Under the pieces are notes generated by a model. It was given only the letters and a program-made list of their open reading frames with translations, was not told where the DNA came from and ran no database searches. Positions 9,530 through 18,378 of a DNA stretch of 50,424 bases are shown here, piece after piece (the stretch's first letter is position 1; each line of letters begins with the position of its first letter). The DNA comes from a bacterium (GTDB taxonomy: Bacteria > Patescibacteriota > Saccharimonadia > Saccharimonadales > SZUA-47): positions 1 to 50,424 of the forward strand of contig JAUHWW010000004.1 in the NCBI GenBank assembly GCA_030427365.1, in the 5' to 3' direction. Position numbers and translations under genes: made by a program.

Positions 9530-10093
9530 CTATACACCCGACGACACCTCGCCCGATTCGCTCGGCAGCAGCTTTAGCCAAAGCTCGCGCAGCAGTTTCG
9601 CATCATCAAGTGCATGATGTTTCCGGTACTTTTTGAGATCAATGCCGAGCTTTTTGTAAGCGTTCGAAGCGCCGGGTTGATCGGGTGCGTATTTGACGGG
9701 ATTTTTACCAAGCGCAAATAAGATGCTGGTCATATCGATCGTCATCCAGCGAAATGGCAGATTCCCAACGCCGAATAGTTTCGTCAAGTAGATGAGGTCA
9801 TAATTATCGACAAATGCGATAGCGTAAGGGTTTGTCTCGCCCAAAAATTCGCGAATTGTTTGAACCGCTTGTTTTGGAGTCAATTTTATTTCTGTCAGCG
9901 TCGGAATAATACGCTCTGCGACCCACTCGCTTACCTCACCATCGTGCTTCAGCTCGAGGTAGAGCTCCGCGCCATCTGATTTCACGAGACCAATTGATAA
10001 CACCTCTCCCACTTCCGGATCAAGGCTGCTGAATTCAGTATCAATAAAAATAATATTCTGAGACTCAAGCGGGGTGAAACTAGTCGAGGCCAT
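9530..10093 (-). CDS. 3'-5' exonuclease-like (DnaQ/RNase T fold)
   Basis: IIFIDTEFSSLDPEVGEVLSIGLV (Exo I DxE) and HHALDDAKLLRELW (Exo III HxxxxD). Confidence 0.75.
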   Translation of the reverse strand: MASTSFTPLESQNIIFIDTEFSSLDPEVGEVLSIGLVKSDGAELYLELKHDGEVSEWVAERIIPTLTEIKLTPKQAVQTIREFLGETNPYAIAFVDNYDLIYLTKLFGVGNLPFRWMTIDMTSILFALGKNPVKYAPDQPGASNAYKKLGIDLKKYRKHHALDDAKLLRELWLKLLPSESGEVSSGV

Positions 10094-10331
10094 AGGGGCA
10101 GTATACCCTACGTCGCGTCAGGGCATCGGCAGCGCTAACCCTTGTTTTATGAAAGGGTGCCACGAATCATAGGTTCGTTTTCTCTAAGGCGTGCGCAGGC
10201 GCTCGCTCAAGAATTTGAACGTGATTATTTGTATTTATATGTATTTTGACGTAGCCGTAAACGAGCGGTCAGTCTTTGTTTTTCGCTTTTTTTGTTTTCG
10301 ACTCGCCACGCTCATAATAGCACAGAATTAA

Positions 10332-10370
10332 AAAGCACTTCCCTGCTTGTTCTAAACAGGGAAGTGCTTT
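10332..10370 (-). terminator. Intrinsic terminator for the PKD/LPSTG gene
   Basis: AAGCACTTCCCTG...CAGGGAAGTGCTT inverted repeat followed (minus strand) by T-run. Confidence 0.85.
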
Positions 10371-10407
10371 ACTTGGTTTTTGTTTGTCAGTCTAAAGCTA
10401 TCGGATC

Positions 10408-12186
10408 TTACTGCTGCTTGCGGCGAGCGACCATGTTGTGGCCGATTGTGCCAGCTGCGGTCAAGGCTGCGAATGTTGCTGCGATTGAACCTGCACCGGT
10501 GCTTGGAAGAACTGGGTTCTTCTTTACGCCTTTTACTGGCTCTTTACAGTTTTCGTCTTCAGCATCAAGCTCTTTGTCGTATGGGCAGACTTCACGGTCT
10601 TCCTCGAATTCAACCTTGTCCATGCAGTCCTCGTTAGGATCATTCGGATCTGCTTCGACAGTGACGACATCGTCGCCGACGTTGAATCGTACGTCAACTG
10701 TGACGGTGTATTCACCAACAAGTTCATCACTGTAAACGTGTGTTTCCTCGTCGTTCGTTGAAAGCAGTTCATTGCCGTCACCAAAGTTGTAGAGGTAGTC
10801 TTTTACCGTTGCGTTTGACTGCTCGGTCACTACTTCAACTGTGTATGATCGGTCGTCTGAACCGCTGACAGCAGAGACGATGACGTTCTTACAGACATAT
10901 GTAGGTTCTTCTTCCTCTTCTTCGAATGTTACTGTCTTTGCACAGTCTTCATTCGTCTTTCGGTCGCCGTTTGCGAAGAGTACTTCAACTGTTACGTTGT
11001 ACTCACCTGCTTCATCTGTCGTCAGCGTAAAGGTGTTATCTGCAGAGTTTTGCACTTCGTTACCGTTAACGCTGAATGCGTAACCAGTGATATCAGTGCC
11101 ATCAGCCATGCCTTCTGCGTTGAAGACGATTTCTTCACCCACGAGAGCTGTTGTACGGCTAGCTGTCAGCGCCTTACATGCAGTGACGATTTCTTTTTCA
11201 TACTTCACAGTGTGCTTACAATTTCCAGTTACCGCGAGTGCCTCACCATTAAAGGTTGTGTTCACCGTCGCTGTAATTGTCTTCTCACCGTATGAGTCAT
11301 AGGTGTGTGATTCAAGCGGGAAGTCACCAGGCTGTACTGTCTCGGTTTCGCCGTCACCGTAATCAATAACGATGTTGTTTAGCGTCGCATCGTTGAGGTC
11401 ATACGTGACATTCTCAACACGTAGTCTGCGGTCAGTGTACTCTGTCACCACAAGTGATTTACATACTGGTGGAATAAGTTCTGGCTCTTCGACTTCTTCG
11501 ACTACGACTTTTAGGCCAATCCAGACGCGCTGTTCCCAGCAGCCCCAGACCATACCGTCAAGACCATTTGTACCGATTGCTGCGCCGTTACCGACGATGC
11601 TCGCAGGCAAGTTAACAAGTTCGTTTGGCAGGTCAAGGAAAGCTTGAGCTGAATCAGCTACATAACTGAGTTTGAACTTCTTGTCACCACAGTCAATTGT
11701 TGCGCCGTCATTAATATTCATCGCATTCGATGAGCTAATGAAGCCTCGCAAGTCAAATCGATCGCTTTCTTCAGCGTTATCGAGGTCGACTCGTACGCTT
11801 ACGTCTTTTGCAACGCTCGGGCCATTGCCGCCATCGTTACCGCTAACGCTTGCACCGTTGTGCACGTAGAACCAGACATCAAACATATCACCGTTTTCAC
11901 ACACAGTGTCGATGCTGTTTCGGTAAGTAGAAACTGATTCCCCGTCTTCCTTGACGCGTACAAAGTCTGCTTCATTCCCAACAATATCGCTATCACCGCC
12001 ACTAACGTTGTAGTAGACGTTGAATGCAGGCTCACCTGCAGCTGGTGTATCATCACCAACATACGGAATTGATCCAGGATTTACTGCTCCAGCAGATGAA
12101 ACTGCCATGAGCCCTGCTAGAACAAATCCAGCTATAAGGGTTTTCTTTAGAGTCACATGTTGTTTTAGTGCTTGTAGTTTACTCAT
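10408..12186 (-). CDS. Secreted PKD-domain surface protein with LPSTG sorting signal
   Basis: Signal peptide, repeated 'YLYNFGDGNE..ETHVYSDELVGEYTVTVDVRF' PKD units, C-terminal LPSTGAGSIAATFAALTAAGTIGHNMVARRKQQ. Confidence 0.85.
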   Translation of the reverse strand: MSKLQALKQHVTLKKTLIAGFVLAGLMAVSSAGAVNPGSIPYVGDDTPAAGEPAFNVYYNVSGGDSDIVGNEADFVRVKEDGESVSTYRNSIDTVCENGDMFDVWFYVHNGASVSGNDGGNGPSVAKDVSVRVDLDNAEESDRFDLRGFISSSNAMNINDGATIDCGDKKFKLSYVADSAQAFLDLPNELVNLPASIVGNGAAIGTNGLDGMVWGCWEQRVWIGLKVVVEEVEEPELIPPVCKSLVVTEYTDRRLRVENVTYDLNDATLNNIVIDYGDGETETVQPGDFPLESHTYDSYGEKTITATVNTTFNGEALAVTGNCKHTVKYEKEIVTACKALTASRTTALVGEEIVFNAEGMADGTDITGYAFSVNGNEVQNSADNTFTLTTDEAGEYNVTVEVLFANGDRKTNEDCAKTVTFEEEEEEPTYVCKNVIVSAVSGSDDRSYTVEVVTEQSNATVKDYLYNFGDGNELLSTNDEETHVYSDELVGEYTVTVDVRFNVGDDVVTVEADPNDPNEDCMDKVEFEEDREVCPYDKELDAEDENCKEPVKGVKKNPVLPSTGAGSIAATFAALTAAGTIGHNMVARRKQQ

Positions 12187-12208
12187 TGTATTCTCCTATT
12201 AATCCTTT

Positions 12209-13774
12209 CTAGCAATCCTGAGCCAATGGGTTACATACGACTGGATCGGTTGTTGGAGTAGTTCCTTTTGGTGCCTCAGTAGTTGGAGGTGGTGGTGGAG
12301 GAGGTGGAGGGGGTGGTGAAGTTGTTGTAGTGGTAGTACTGGTAGTAGTGGTCGTGCCAATAGTAGTCGTTGGAGGAAGTGTCGCAGGTGGAACAGTTGG
12401 TGGAGGAAGTGTTGGTACAGGTGGAACAGTAGGTTCAGCTGGTGTTGTTGGTTCAGTAGGTTCTTCACCCGGTCCACCAGGACCGCCAGGACCAGTTCCA
12501 GGACATCCATCGCCTACTGTTGTTTCACAGCCATCACCGTTGCCACCAGGCTCGCCGCCTGAACCAGGATTTGGAGCATCGTCATCTCCTGAACTTGGTG
12601 CAGCTACATCACCCGGACCTCCAGGGCCACTGCCCGGGCCTTGTGTAGGGTTATTAGTTGGGTTTGTGCCTGTACTTGGAGTGCTGCTCGTACCTGTATT
12701 CGGAGCGGTAGTTGGATTCGTACTGGTTTCATCTGAGCTGCTTCCTGGTGCATCAGTGGTGTTGCCACCATCCAATGTTGTTGATGTAGAGGTTGAAGGG
12801 TCTCCTTCAATAGTTGTCGGAGCAGACGTCTCAACTGAAACCGGTTCACCTAAGTCGATCTTCACGTCAGCACTTGAAGGAAGCTGCTCACCTACTACAT
12901 AGATTTCACCAGTTGCTGGATTGATACGGAAGTTATCTGCAGCCGTTTCGATTGCTGCTTTTTGTGCGTCACTAAGCGGTCCATCAAGATTGAAGCGTAG
13001 TCGGAGCAAATCGACTGCAGCAAGTGTTCGCGACTCTCCAACATAAAAGCTTATAGATCGTACACCTGTCGCTTCATCAGTGTCTTCTGAGCGTTCTCGC
13101 GCTCCAAGAACGGTAACTGGCCCATGAAAGTCTTCGTCAACTACAATTGAACCATTTCGTTGCATTACCTCTACGAGTGCTGCGATGTTTCTAGATTCTG
13201 CGTCTTCATCTGAAGAAAACGTTCTAAACCAGTCTAGAGCACGCTGTGCAGGAGTAACATCGTCGTTTACGACCGGTTGTCCAGCGTCGAGAATAACAGA
13301 TGTCATCCATGCACGCAGTGTAGCGCTATCACAGACTTGAGCTGCCATGTGATCTGAAAGTTCGACTTTACCATCATCTTCATAAGGAAAAAAGATAGCA
13401 TCTTGGGTTCCAAGCGCTTTGACTTCACTCAGCTGTGATACAACACCCTCGCTATCAGCTGAAAGGGTCGTATCATTTTCAGCACAAGCGAGCTCAACAC
13501 GTTCTTTTGGATCAGTTTCAGTAGACTGACTTGCCTCAGGCGCAACAGCCGCTTCAACACCTGGATTTAGTTGTTCAGGCGAAAATGGTTCTGCTGTTGC
13601 AGCCGGAACGGTAGATGTAATACTCGCATCACTATCACCGCCTCCACCAAGAACAGCAGCCAGCGTTATGCCCCCAGCTACTACAGCGCCGATAGTACCA
13701 GCGGGTACTCCCCATCGCTTCATACTTCTTGGTGCTTCAGCTGGACTGGGTGCACCTATAGGTTGACTATTCAT
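12209..13774 (-). CDS. Membrane-anchored Thr/Pro/Gly-rich surface protein
   Basis: N-terminal TM, long low-complexity (GPGGPGGPG, PPPPPPPPPPP, TTTTSTTTTTTS), Cys-containing C-terminus VVCNPLAQDC. Confidence 0.7.
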   Translation of the reverse strand: MNSQPIGAPSPAEAPRSMKRWGVPAGTIGAVVAGGITLAAVLGGGGDSDASITSTVPAATAEPFSPEQLNPGVEAAVAPEASQSTETDPKERVELACAENDTTLSADSEGVVSQLSEVKALGTQDAIFFPYEDDGKVELSDHMAAQVCDSATLRAWMTSVILDAGQPVVNDDVTPAQRALDWFRTFSSDEDAESRNIAALVEVMQRNGSIVVDEDFHGPVTVLGARERSEDTDEATGVRSISFYVGESRTLAAVDLLRLRFNLDGPLSDAQKAAIETAADNFRINPATGEIYVVGEQLPSSADVKIDLGEPVSVETSAPTTIEGDPSTSTSTTLDGGNTTDAPGSSSDETSTNPTTAPNTGTSSTPSTGTNPTNNPTQGPGSGPGGPGDVAAPSSGDDDAPNPGSGGEPGGNGDGCETTVGDGCPGTGPGGPGGPGEEPTEPTTPAEPTVPPVPTLPPPTVPPATLPPTTTIGTTTTTSTTTTTTSPPPPPPPPPPPTTEAPKGTTPTTDPVVCNPLAQDC

Positions 13775-13819
13775 GCGAATTAACTCCTTTAATTCTCATT
13801 ATTCTCTCTTATGTATTAT

Positions 13820-13875
13820 ATTATATCACACTTGTATATACTATGTCAATATATTTCACAATATAATGCAAGCTT
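13820..13875 (-). promoter_or_regulatory. Promoter of 12209-13774
   Basis: Minus strand TTGACA-18 nt-TATAAT with TGTGATATAAT extended -10; RBS AAAGGAG before ATG. Confidence 0.65.
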
Positions 13876-14875
13876 ATGCACTATACGCTCTTGCAGATGC
13901 TTCCAAGCCTACCACTATATCGCGGATCGGGTCGCTAGAATTTACACTGATTTCAGTACTGAAAACGCCACTTCGATGCATAGCGTCTGTAACGCCGTCT
14001 CGAACTGCTGCTGTCATTTGACGGTAAAGCTCTCTTTGTTTGGCTATCTGCTTCTCTTCCAGCACTCGGCTACCACCCCGTAACCTAATCATCCTCGAGC
14101 CTCTTTCTTCGGTAACAGGGCTCTCATAAGCATCTGCAGCGACAATCTCTAATGGTAGAACCGCGTTCTGCAGCTTCACTCCAGCAATAGCACGGCTCCA
14201 TTCATCGGTTCCATCATCAACAATGATCCCTGCTTCAGTTTTCTTAGCATCAATGTCGTGCCCAAAATCAGATACTGGAATCACTATTGATCCTTTTGCA
14301 TACCCTGCTACGAGATCAAGCATCCCAGCAAGTGATCCATCCTCAATGTCTTTTCCGCTTCCATCAAGCACCTCATCTATGCCATTGAGCATAGATATAA
14401 GCGCATCTTTTGCCCGAATCGGCATCGTAAGAGAGGCTCTACTTTCACCATCAGATATGATTGAACCGACTTTGATGCCTCTTTGCGCAGCATACCCATA
14501 CACCGCAGCGAGTCCATATAGACCAACCTCAGCAGGTGAAATAGTGCCATGTCCACGTTCAATTACACGGTCACTTAAAAAGTCACCAACCACCCAAAAA
14601 TCTGGCTCAACCTGCTTTTTATATTTTTGTGCCTCAAGATCAGCTGGAGTACGTGCTACTCCTGCGATAAGAGGTAATAGATCAATATCTTCAAGCCTGT
14701 CTTCATGGGGATCAAAAGGTCCGTAGCCATCAGGTGTTTTACCAACACCTCTACCGAGATTGAATTGGTCGCTTCCAAGGAACCCCTTAAAGACGCCATC
14801 CATAAAGGACAGGTCTATGTGCTCAACCCTGTCATAGGCAGCTGCGATATTTTCGATATTCACTCTGTGTGACAT
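13874..14875 (-). CDS. DUF58-like protein
   Basis: Partner of a MoxR ATPase; 'GLYGLAAVYGYAAQRGIKVGSIISDGE...SIVIPVSDFGHDI' resembles the DUF58 core. Confidence 0.55.
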   Translation of the reverse strand: MSHRVNIENIAAAYDRVEHIDLSFMDGVFKGFLGSDQFNLGRGVGKTPDGYGPFDPHEDRLEDIDLLPLIAGVARTPADLEAQKYKKQVEPDFWVVGDFLSDRVIERGHGTISPAEVGLYGLAAVYGYAAQRGIKVGSIISDGESRASLTMPIRAKDALISMLNGIDEVLDGSGKDIEDGSLAGMLDLVAGYAKGSIVIPVSDFGHDIDAKKTEAGIIVDDGTDEWSRAIAGVKLQNAVLPLEIVAADAYESPVTEERGSRMIRLRGGSRVLEEKQIAKQRELYRQMTAAVRDGVTDAMHRSGVFSTEISVNSSDPIRDIVVGLEASARAYSA

Positions 14876-14897
14876 TAGTAACGTCCAATGTACCTTA

Positions 14898-16007
14898 TTA
14901 CAGTGCTTTTTCTAGGATACGTTCGGTCACCTGCTGGATGTTAACTTTATTTGAACCAACCTGCGCCTTAGCTTCCAGGGACATCCTATGCGGAAGAGCA
15001 TATCGTGCAGCGATATATACTGCATCGCGATCTGCACCAGTTCCCTTGACCATACCAACCGCCGTAGTGAGGCCTGCGAGCACAAACAATAAACGGTTAC
15101 CATCAGCGCCAATATCTAGCACTCGCTTCTTCTTATCATCATCGCTGTCGTTGCTCCCTTCTTCTCTTCTGCGGAGTGACCTTGTCGTTTCAACGACATT
15201 GTGTATGTGCCCCATGACATCGCTGTCATTAACTGTATTCAATCCCTCGTATCCAACGTAGTCCCGTGCAGCTTGGTATCTATCTAGTGATAATGCTGTA
15301 TGGTCTATTTTTCTCTCGTCTTTACGTTCCGGCTCTTCACCACGGATTCGATGATAGTACATTTCAAGTGCTTTCTGTTGATCGGCTCTTGTTCGTAGCT
15401 CAGGAAGTTCAGCGCTTATAGAAAAACGGTCTAATTGAGCTGGAGGCAATGGATATGACCCAAGTCGTGGATCAGTTTCATTCATTGTACCGAATACTGT
15501 GCGGTAACCGTTAGCTTGATGGACATTCCCGTTGGGATCGTGGACTTTACCTTCTGCCAAAAATTCCATGAAACCAGACTGAGTACTCGGCATGGCTCGA
15601 CTCACTTCGTCGAGATGCACGAAATCGGCTAAGAAAATTCCTTTTGGATAGAAGATGGTTTTATAACCGTTACCATCATCGGCTATAACGGTTTCAAGTG
15701 TCGGATCAAGTGCACGAGTATTTTCAGTTAACTGGTATCTATACCCTGTTGAATCTGGGATAGCTTCTGCAAGTGCCTCTATGAGTCGAGTTTTATTCGT
15801 ACCGTGTGTACCGTATAGCAGGCCTGTCGCATGCTCTCCATCAAAACCGCTTGTCAAACACGTTGCGGCGATAATTGTTGGTATGTCAGAATCTGTCGGA
15901 AGCACCATCATGTTAGCTATAGATGCTTCAAGCGCCTTACCTGTTTCAATAGTGTCCGTTTTCATCTGGGCACGTACGCCCGCATTTAGTCCTGCTATGT
16001 TACTCAT
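14898..16007 (-). CDS. MoxR-like AAA+ ATPase
   Basis: LLYGTHGTNKTRLIEALAE (Walker A variant), ADFVHLDEVSRA (Walker B), GTMNETDPRLGSYPLPPAQLDRF. Confidence 0.85.
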   Translation of the reverse strand: MSNIAGLNAGVRAQMKTDTIETGKALEASIANMMVLPTDSDIPTIIAATCLTSGFDGEHATGLLYGTHGTNKTRLIEALAEAIPDSTGYRYQLTENTRALDPTLETVIADDGNGYKTIFYPKGIFLADFVHLDEVSRAMPSTQSGFMEFLAEGKVHDPNGNVHQANGYRTVFGTMNETDPRLGSYPLPPAQLDRFSISAELPELRTRADQQKALEMYYHRIRGEEPERKDERKIDHTALSLDRYQAARDYVGYEGLNTVNDSDVMGHIHNVVETTRSLRRREEGSNDSDDDKKKRVLDIGADGNRLLFVLAGLTTAVGMVKGTGADRDAVYIAARYALPHRMSLEAKAQVGSNKVNIQQVTERILEKAL

Positions 16008-16018
16008 ATTAATCTCCT

Positions 16019-17227
16019 TTAAGCTTTCTCAACTTTATTACGGTTTGGAACTAACTTCCTTAAACGTTGCATCATCATCAATAAACTAATCGTCACAAGC
16101 CCCGATGCTGCTGTAATCGGCAGCAAGTTATCCTGCTTTGTCTCAGGCCTGGTGAATTCCAACTGACGGCTGCGGCTAACATTGGTCACACTCGAGTCAA
16201 CGAATGCATCCACGAATCTTTGCTCTAATTCTGCAGTCGTGTCAGCTATTTCAAGATTGTTTGGGTCAAGATTAAGAGCCTCGCTAGAAATACCAGATTC
16301 TCTTGGCTCTGAGAACTCAAGAATCTGATAAGTCCCGTCAGGCGTTCCAACAAGCACTTCATCAACAGCGACGTCACCAGTGGCGTTTAGATCTACTCCT
16401 GCAGCGCTTACATTACCATCGGTAAAGAGCGTGACACGCCGTGCAGACGTATCATTAGGATTCGCTGTTTCACTAGACTCGAGAGTAATTGCTTGGTCAA
16501 TACCGTCTGCTATCTCCTCGTCTGTAGGCACAACGTTCGTAACATCAAGGCCACTATCGCTTAACTGCTCAAAGTCACCATCAAAAAGTGTCACGGCAGT
16601 ACCCTCTCCTGCAACACCGATAACTCGAATGGAACCGACGGAACCGACGGCAGATAGCGTTTGAGCGGCTGACTGCATGGCATCAGCAACTGCTTGCGCG
16701 CGAGGCACAAACTGTCCTGTTACTTCATCATAAATGTCTTCTGTGTACGTCATGCCGTCCGTGAGATCAATGACAACGGTATGCGTCGCATTTGGATTAG
16801 GAATCTCAATATCATTGGTGATGTCTACTGACACAGACGGCGGTTGTATCACATTTACGGGCTGAGCCGCCATGCCAGCAACACCTAGAGTTAGGCCGGT
16901 AGCTCCGACGATTGGTGCACTGTACTTTTTAAGAAACGAAGGACGGCTCTGAGCTGCTTCGTTGGTTGAAACCTCTAAAAGTCTCTGTTGCGTAGACTCA
17001 ATTCCGCCCAAGTCATCAGTCGTTGTATCTTTACGATTCCTAAGAGCACCAACTCCTAGCACAATCGCAGATCCAATAAGAACACCCGCACCAACATATC
17101 CTGCTCTTTCAGGGGTTAAGAGTTCATCCGGCAGCGAAAAATATCGATCCACAAGTGTATGTCGATCTAATACTGGGAGAGGTATCTCACCCGATGTTTG
17201 CTGAGGGAGTGAATGAAACGCATTCAT
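16019..17227 (-). CDS. VWA-like membrane protein
   Basis: Two TMs flanking 'HTVVIDLTDGMTY...AQAVADAMQSAAQTL...RRVTLFTDGNVSAAGVD' (VWA/MIDAS-like). Confidence 0.65.
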   Translation of the reverse strand: MNAFHSLPQQTSGEIPLPVLDRHTLVDRYFSLPDELLTPERAGYVGAGVLIGSAIVLGVGALRNRKDTTTDDLGGIESTQQRLLEVSTNEAAQSRPSFLKKYSAPIVGATGLTLGVAGMAAQPVNVIQPPSVSVDITNDIEIPNPNATHTVVIDLTDGMTYTEDIYDEVTGQFVPRAQAVADAMQSAAQTLSAVGSVGSIRVIGVAGEGTAVTLFDGDFEQLSDSGLDVTNVVPTDEEIADGIDQAITLESSETANPNDTSARRVTLFTDGNVSAAGVDLNATGDVAVDEVLVGTPDGTYQILEFSEPRESGISSEALNLDPNNLEIADTTAELEQRFVDAFVDSSVTNVSRSRQLEFTRPETKQDNLLPITAASGLVTISLLMMMQRLRKLVPNRNKVEKA

Positions 17228-17272
17228 AATATTATTGTATCACAGATTTGCATTAAATGCAAGCATTAGCTT
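17228..17272 (-). promoter_or_regulatory. Leaderless promoter with TTGCAT-N17-TACAAT
   Basis: Minus strand CTAATGCTTGCATTTAATGCAAATCTGTGATACAATAATATTATG. Confidence 0.7.
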
Positions 17273-17284
17273 TAAATTATGTAC

Positions 17285-18331
17285 CTAGTTATTCAGTTCT
17301 TCAGAGGTGATTCGATCAAAGGTAGTAACCTGGATTTTATTACCATTGGTAACAACCTGCATGTCGTCACTGTTGCTGGGTATGTTTTCATTCACCTCTT
17401 CAGAAGGTGTATCATTGTCCATCTCCGTTTTTTGAGAATTGTCCTGGAAATAATTATCGGCAACGAAGAAAGAAACTGCCAAAAGACTACCGGCTCCGAC
17501 CGTATAGGCAGCCGCTCTACCAACTGCTTTCGCGACACGTCTTTTTCCGGGTTTTTTATCGTCAACCTTTTCTTCACTGTCTGCGACTTCTTCTGGTTTA
17601 TCGTAACTCCTAACATCTACAAGTGGTTTTGAAGTTGCTAGCGCAGCGCCCTGTGCTATAGCGGGAACAGGATTTTCTACATCCTTCGATGTATCAGTCT
17701 CTTCGATGCTTTCAGCTCTTGAAGTTTCAATAGGGTCTAAATCTATAGTGTTATCGCTTTTACGGCCAAAAAACCTTCTCAAGCGCTTGAAGATACCGCC
17801 TTTGGTTTTTTGACCTTCTGCGTCATTTACAGCGATGTCAGCCATAGTTAGTGGTTCGCTGTCCTCATTGTTTCCATCATCATCTGAATCATCGGCGGGG
17901 TTTTCTGGCACGGACGCAGGCTCAACTTCTTCATCATCTGCATTCTCATCAAATAGTCCTCTACCAGCCACGCTCTGAATCCACTCACCGAGTGGTGTGC
18001 GAAAGTCGGATATGTCAAGGGGTGCGACTACATCATCGTTGTTTGCCTCTGGTGCATCACTGATCATGTCTTCGTAATTGACAGGCTCGACTTCAACAAG
18101 GCCTTTGAGTGCTCGAGAGCCTAGTAGTGGAAGCTTATACGAGTTACCCTCGTTTATAAACTCTGACGAAGTCGTTAGATATTCATCGTTGTAGCCGTAG
18201 TCTTGGACGACAGCATCCCGAGAGATGTGTACCTTTTTTTCATCTTCATTTAGACCATAGTAGTGCACAGCACCGTTACTATAGCGCTGCTGAATAATAC
18301 TCTTGTAGGTCTCGACACTACCTTCATTCAT
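17285..18331 (-). CDS. Hypothetical membrane protein of MoxR/VWA cluster
   Basis: Acidic cytoplasmic region, basic patch, one TM (AAAYTVGAGSLLAVSFFVADNYF). Confidence 0.6.
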   Translation of the reverse strand: MNEGSVETYKSIIQQRYSNGAVHYYGLNEDEKKVHISRDAVVQDYGYNDEYLTTSSEFINEGNSYKLPLLGSRALKGLVEVEPVNYEDMISDAPEANNDDVVAPLDISDFRTPLGEWIQSVAGRGLFDENADDEEVEPASVPENPADDSDDDGNNEDSEPLTMADIAVNDAEGQKTKGGIFKRLRRFFGRKSDNTIDLDPIETSRAESIEETDTSKDVENPVPAIAQGAALATSKPLVDVRSYDKPEEVADSEEKVDDKKPGKRRVAKAVGRAAAYTVGAGSLLAVSFFVADNYFQDNSQKTEMDNDTPSEEVNENIPSNSDDMQVVTNGNKIQVTTFDRITSEELNN

Positions 18332-18376
18332 AGATTATATTCTATCACAGAATTGTAATTTATGCAAGTATTAGCG
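18332..18376 (-). promoter_or_regulatory. Leaderless promoter with TTGCAT-N17-TAGAAT
   Basis: Minus strand CTAATACTTGCATAAATTACAATTCTGTGATAGAATATAATCTATG; near-duplicate of the 17228-17272 promoter. Confidence 0.7.
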
Positions 18377-18378
18377 TC

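Noticed and set aside
12330-12902. 190-aa plus-strand Val/Gly-rich ORF
   Set aside because: Antisense mirror of the Thr/Pro/Gly-rich repeats of the minus-strand gene; no independent coding signal.
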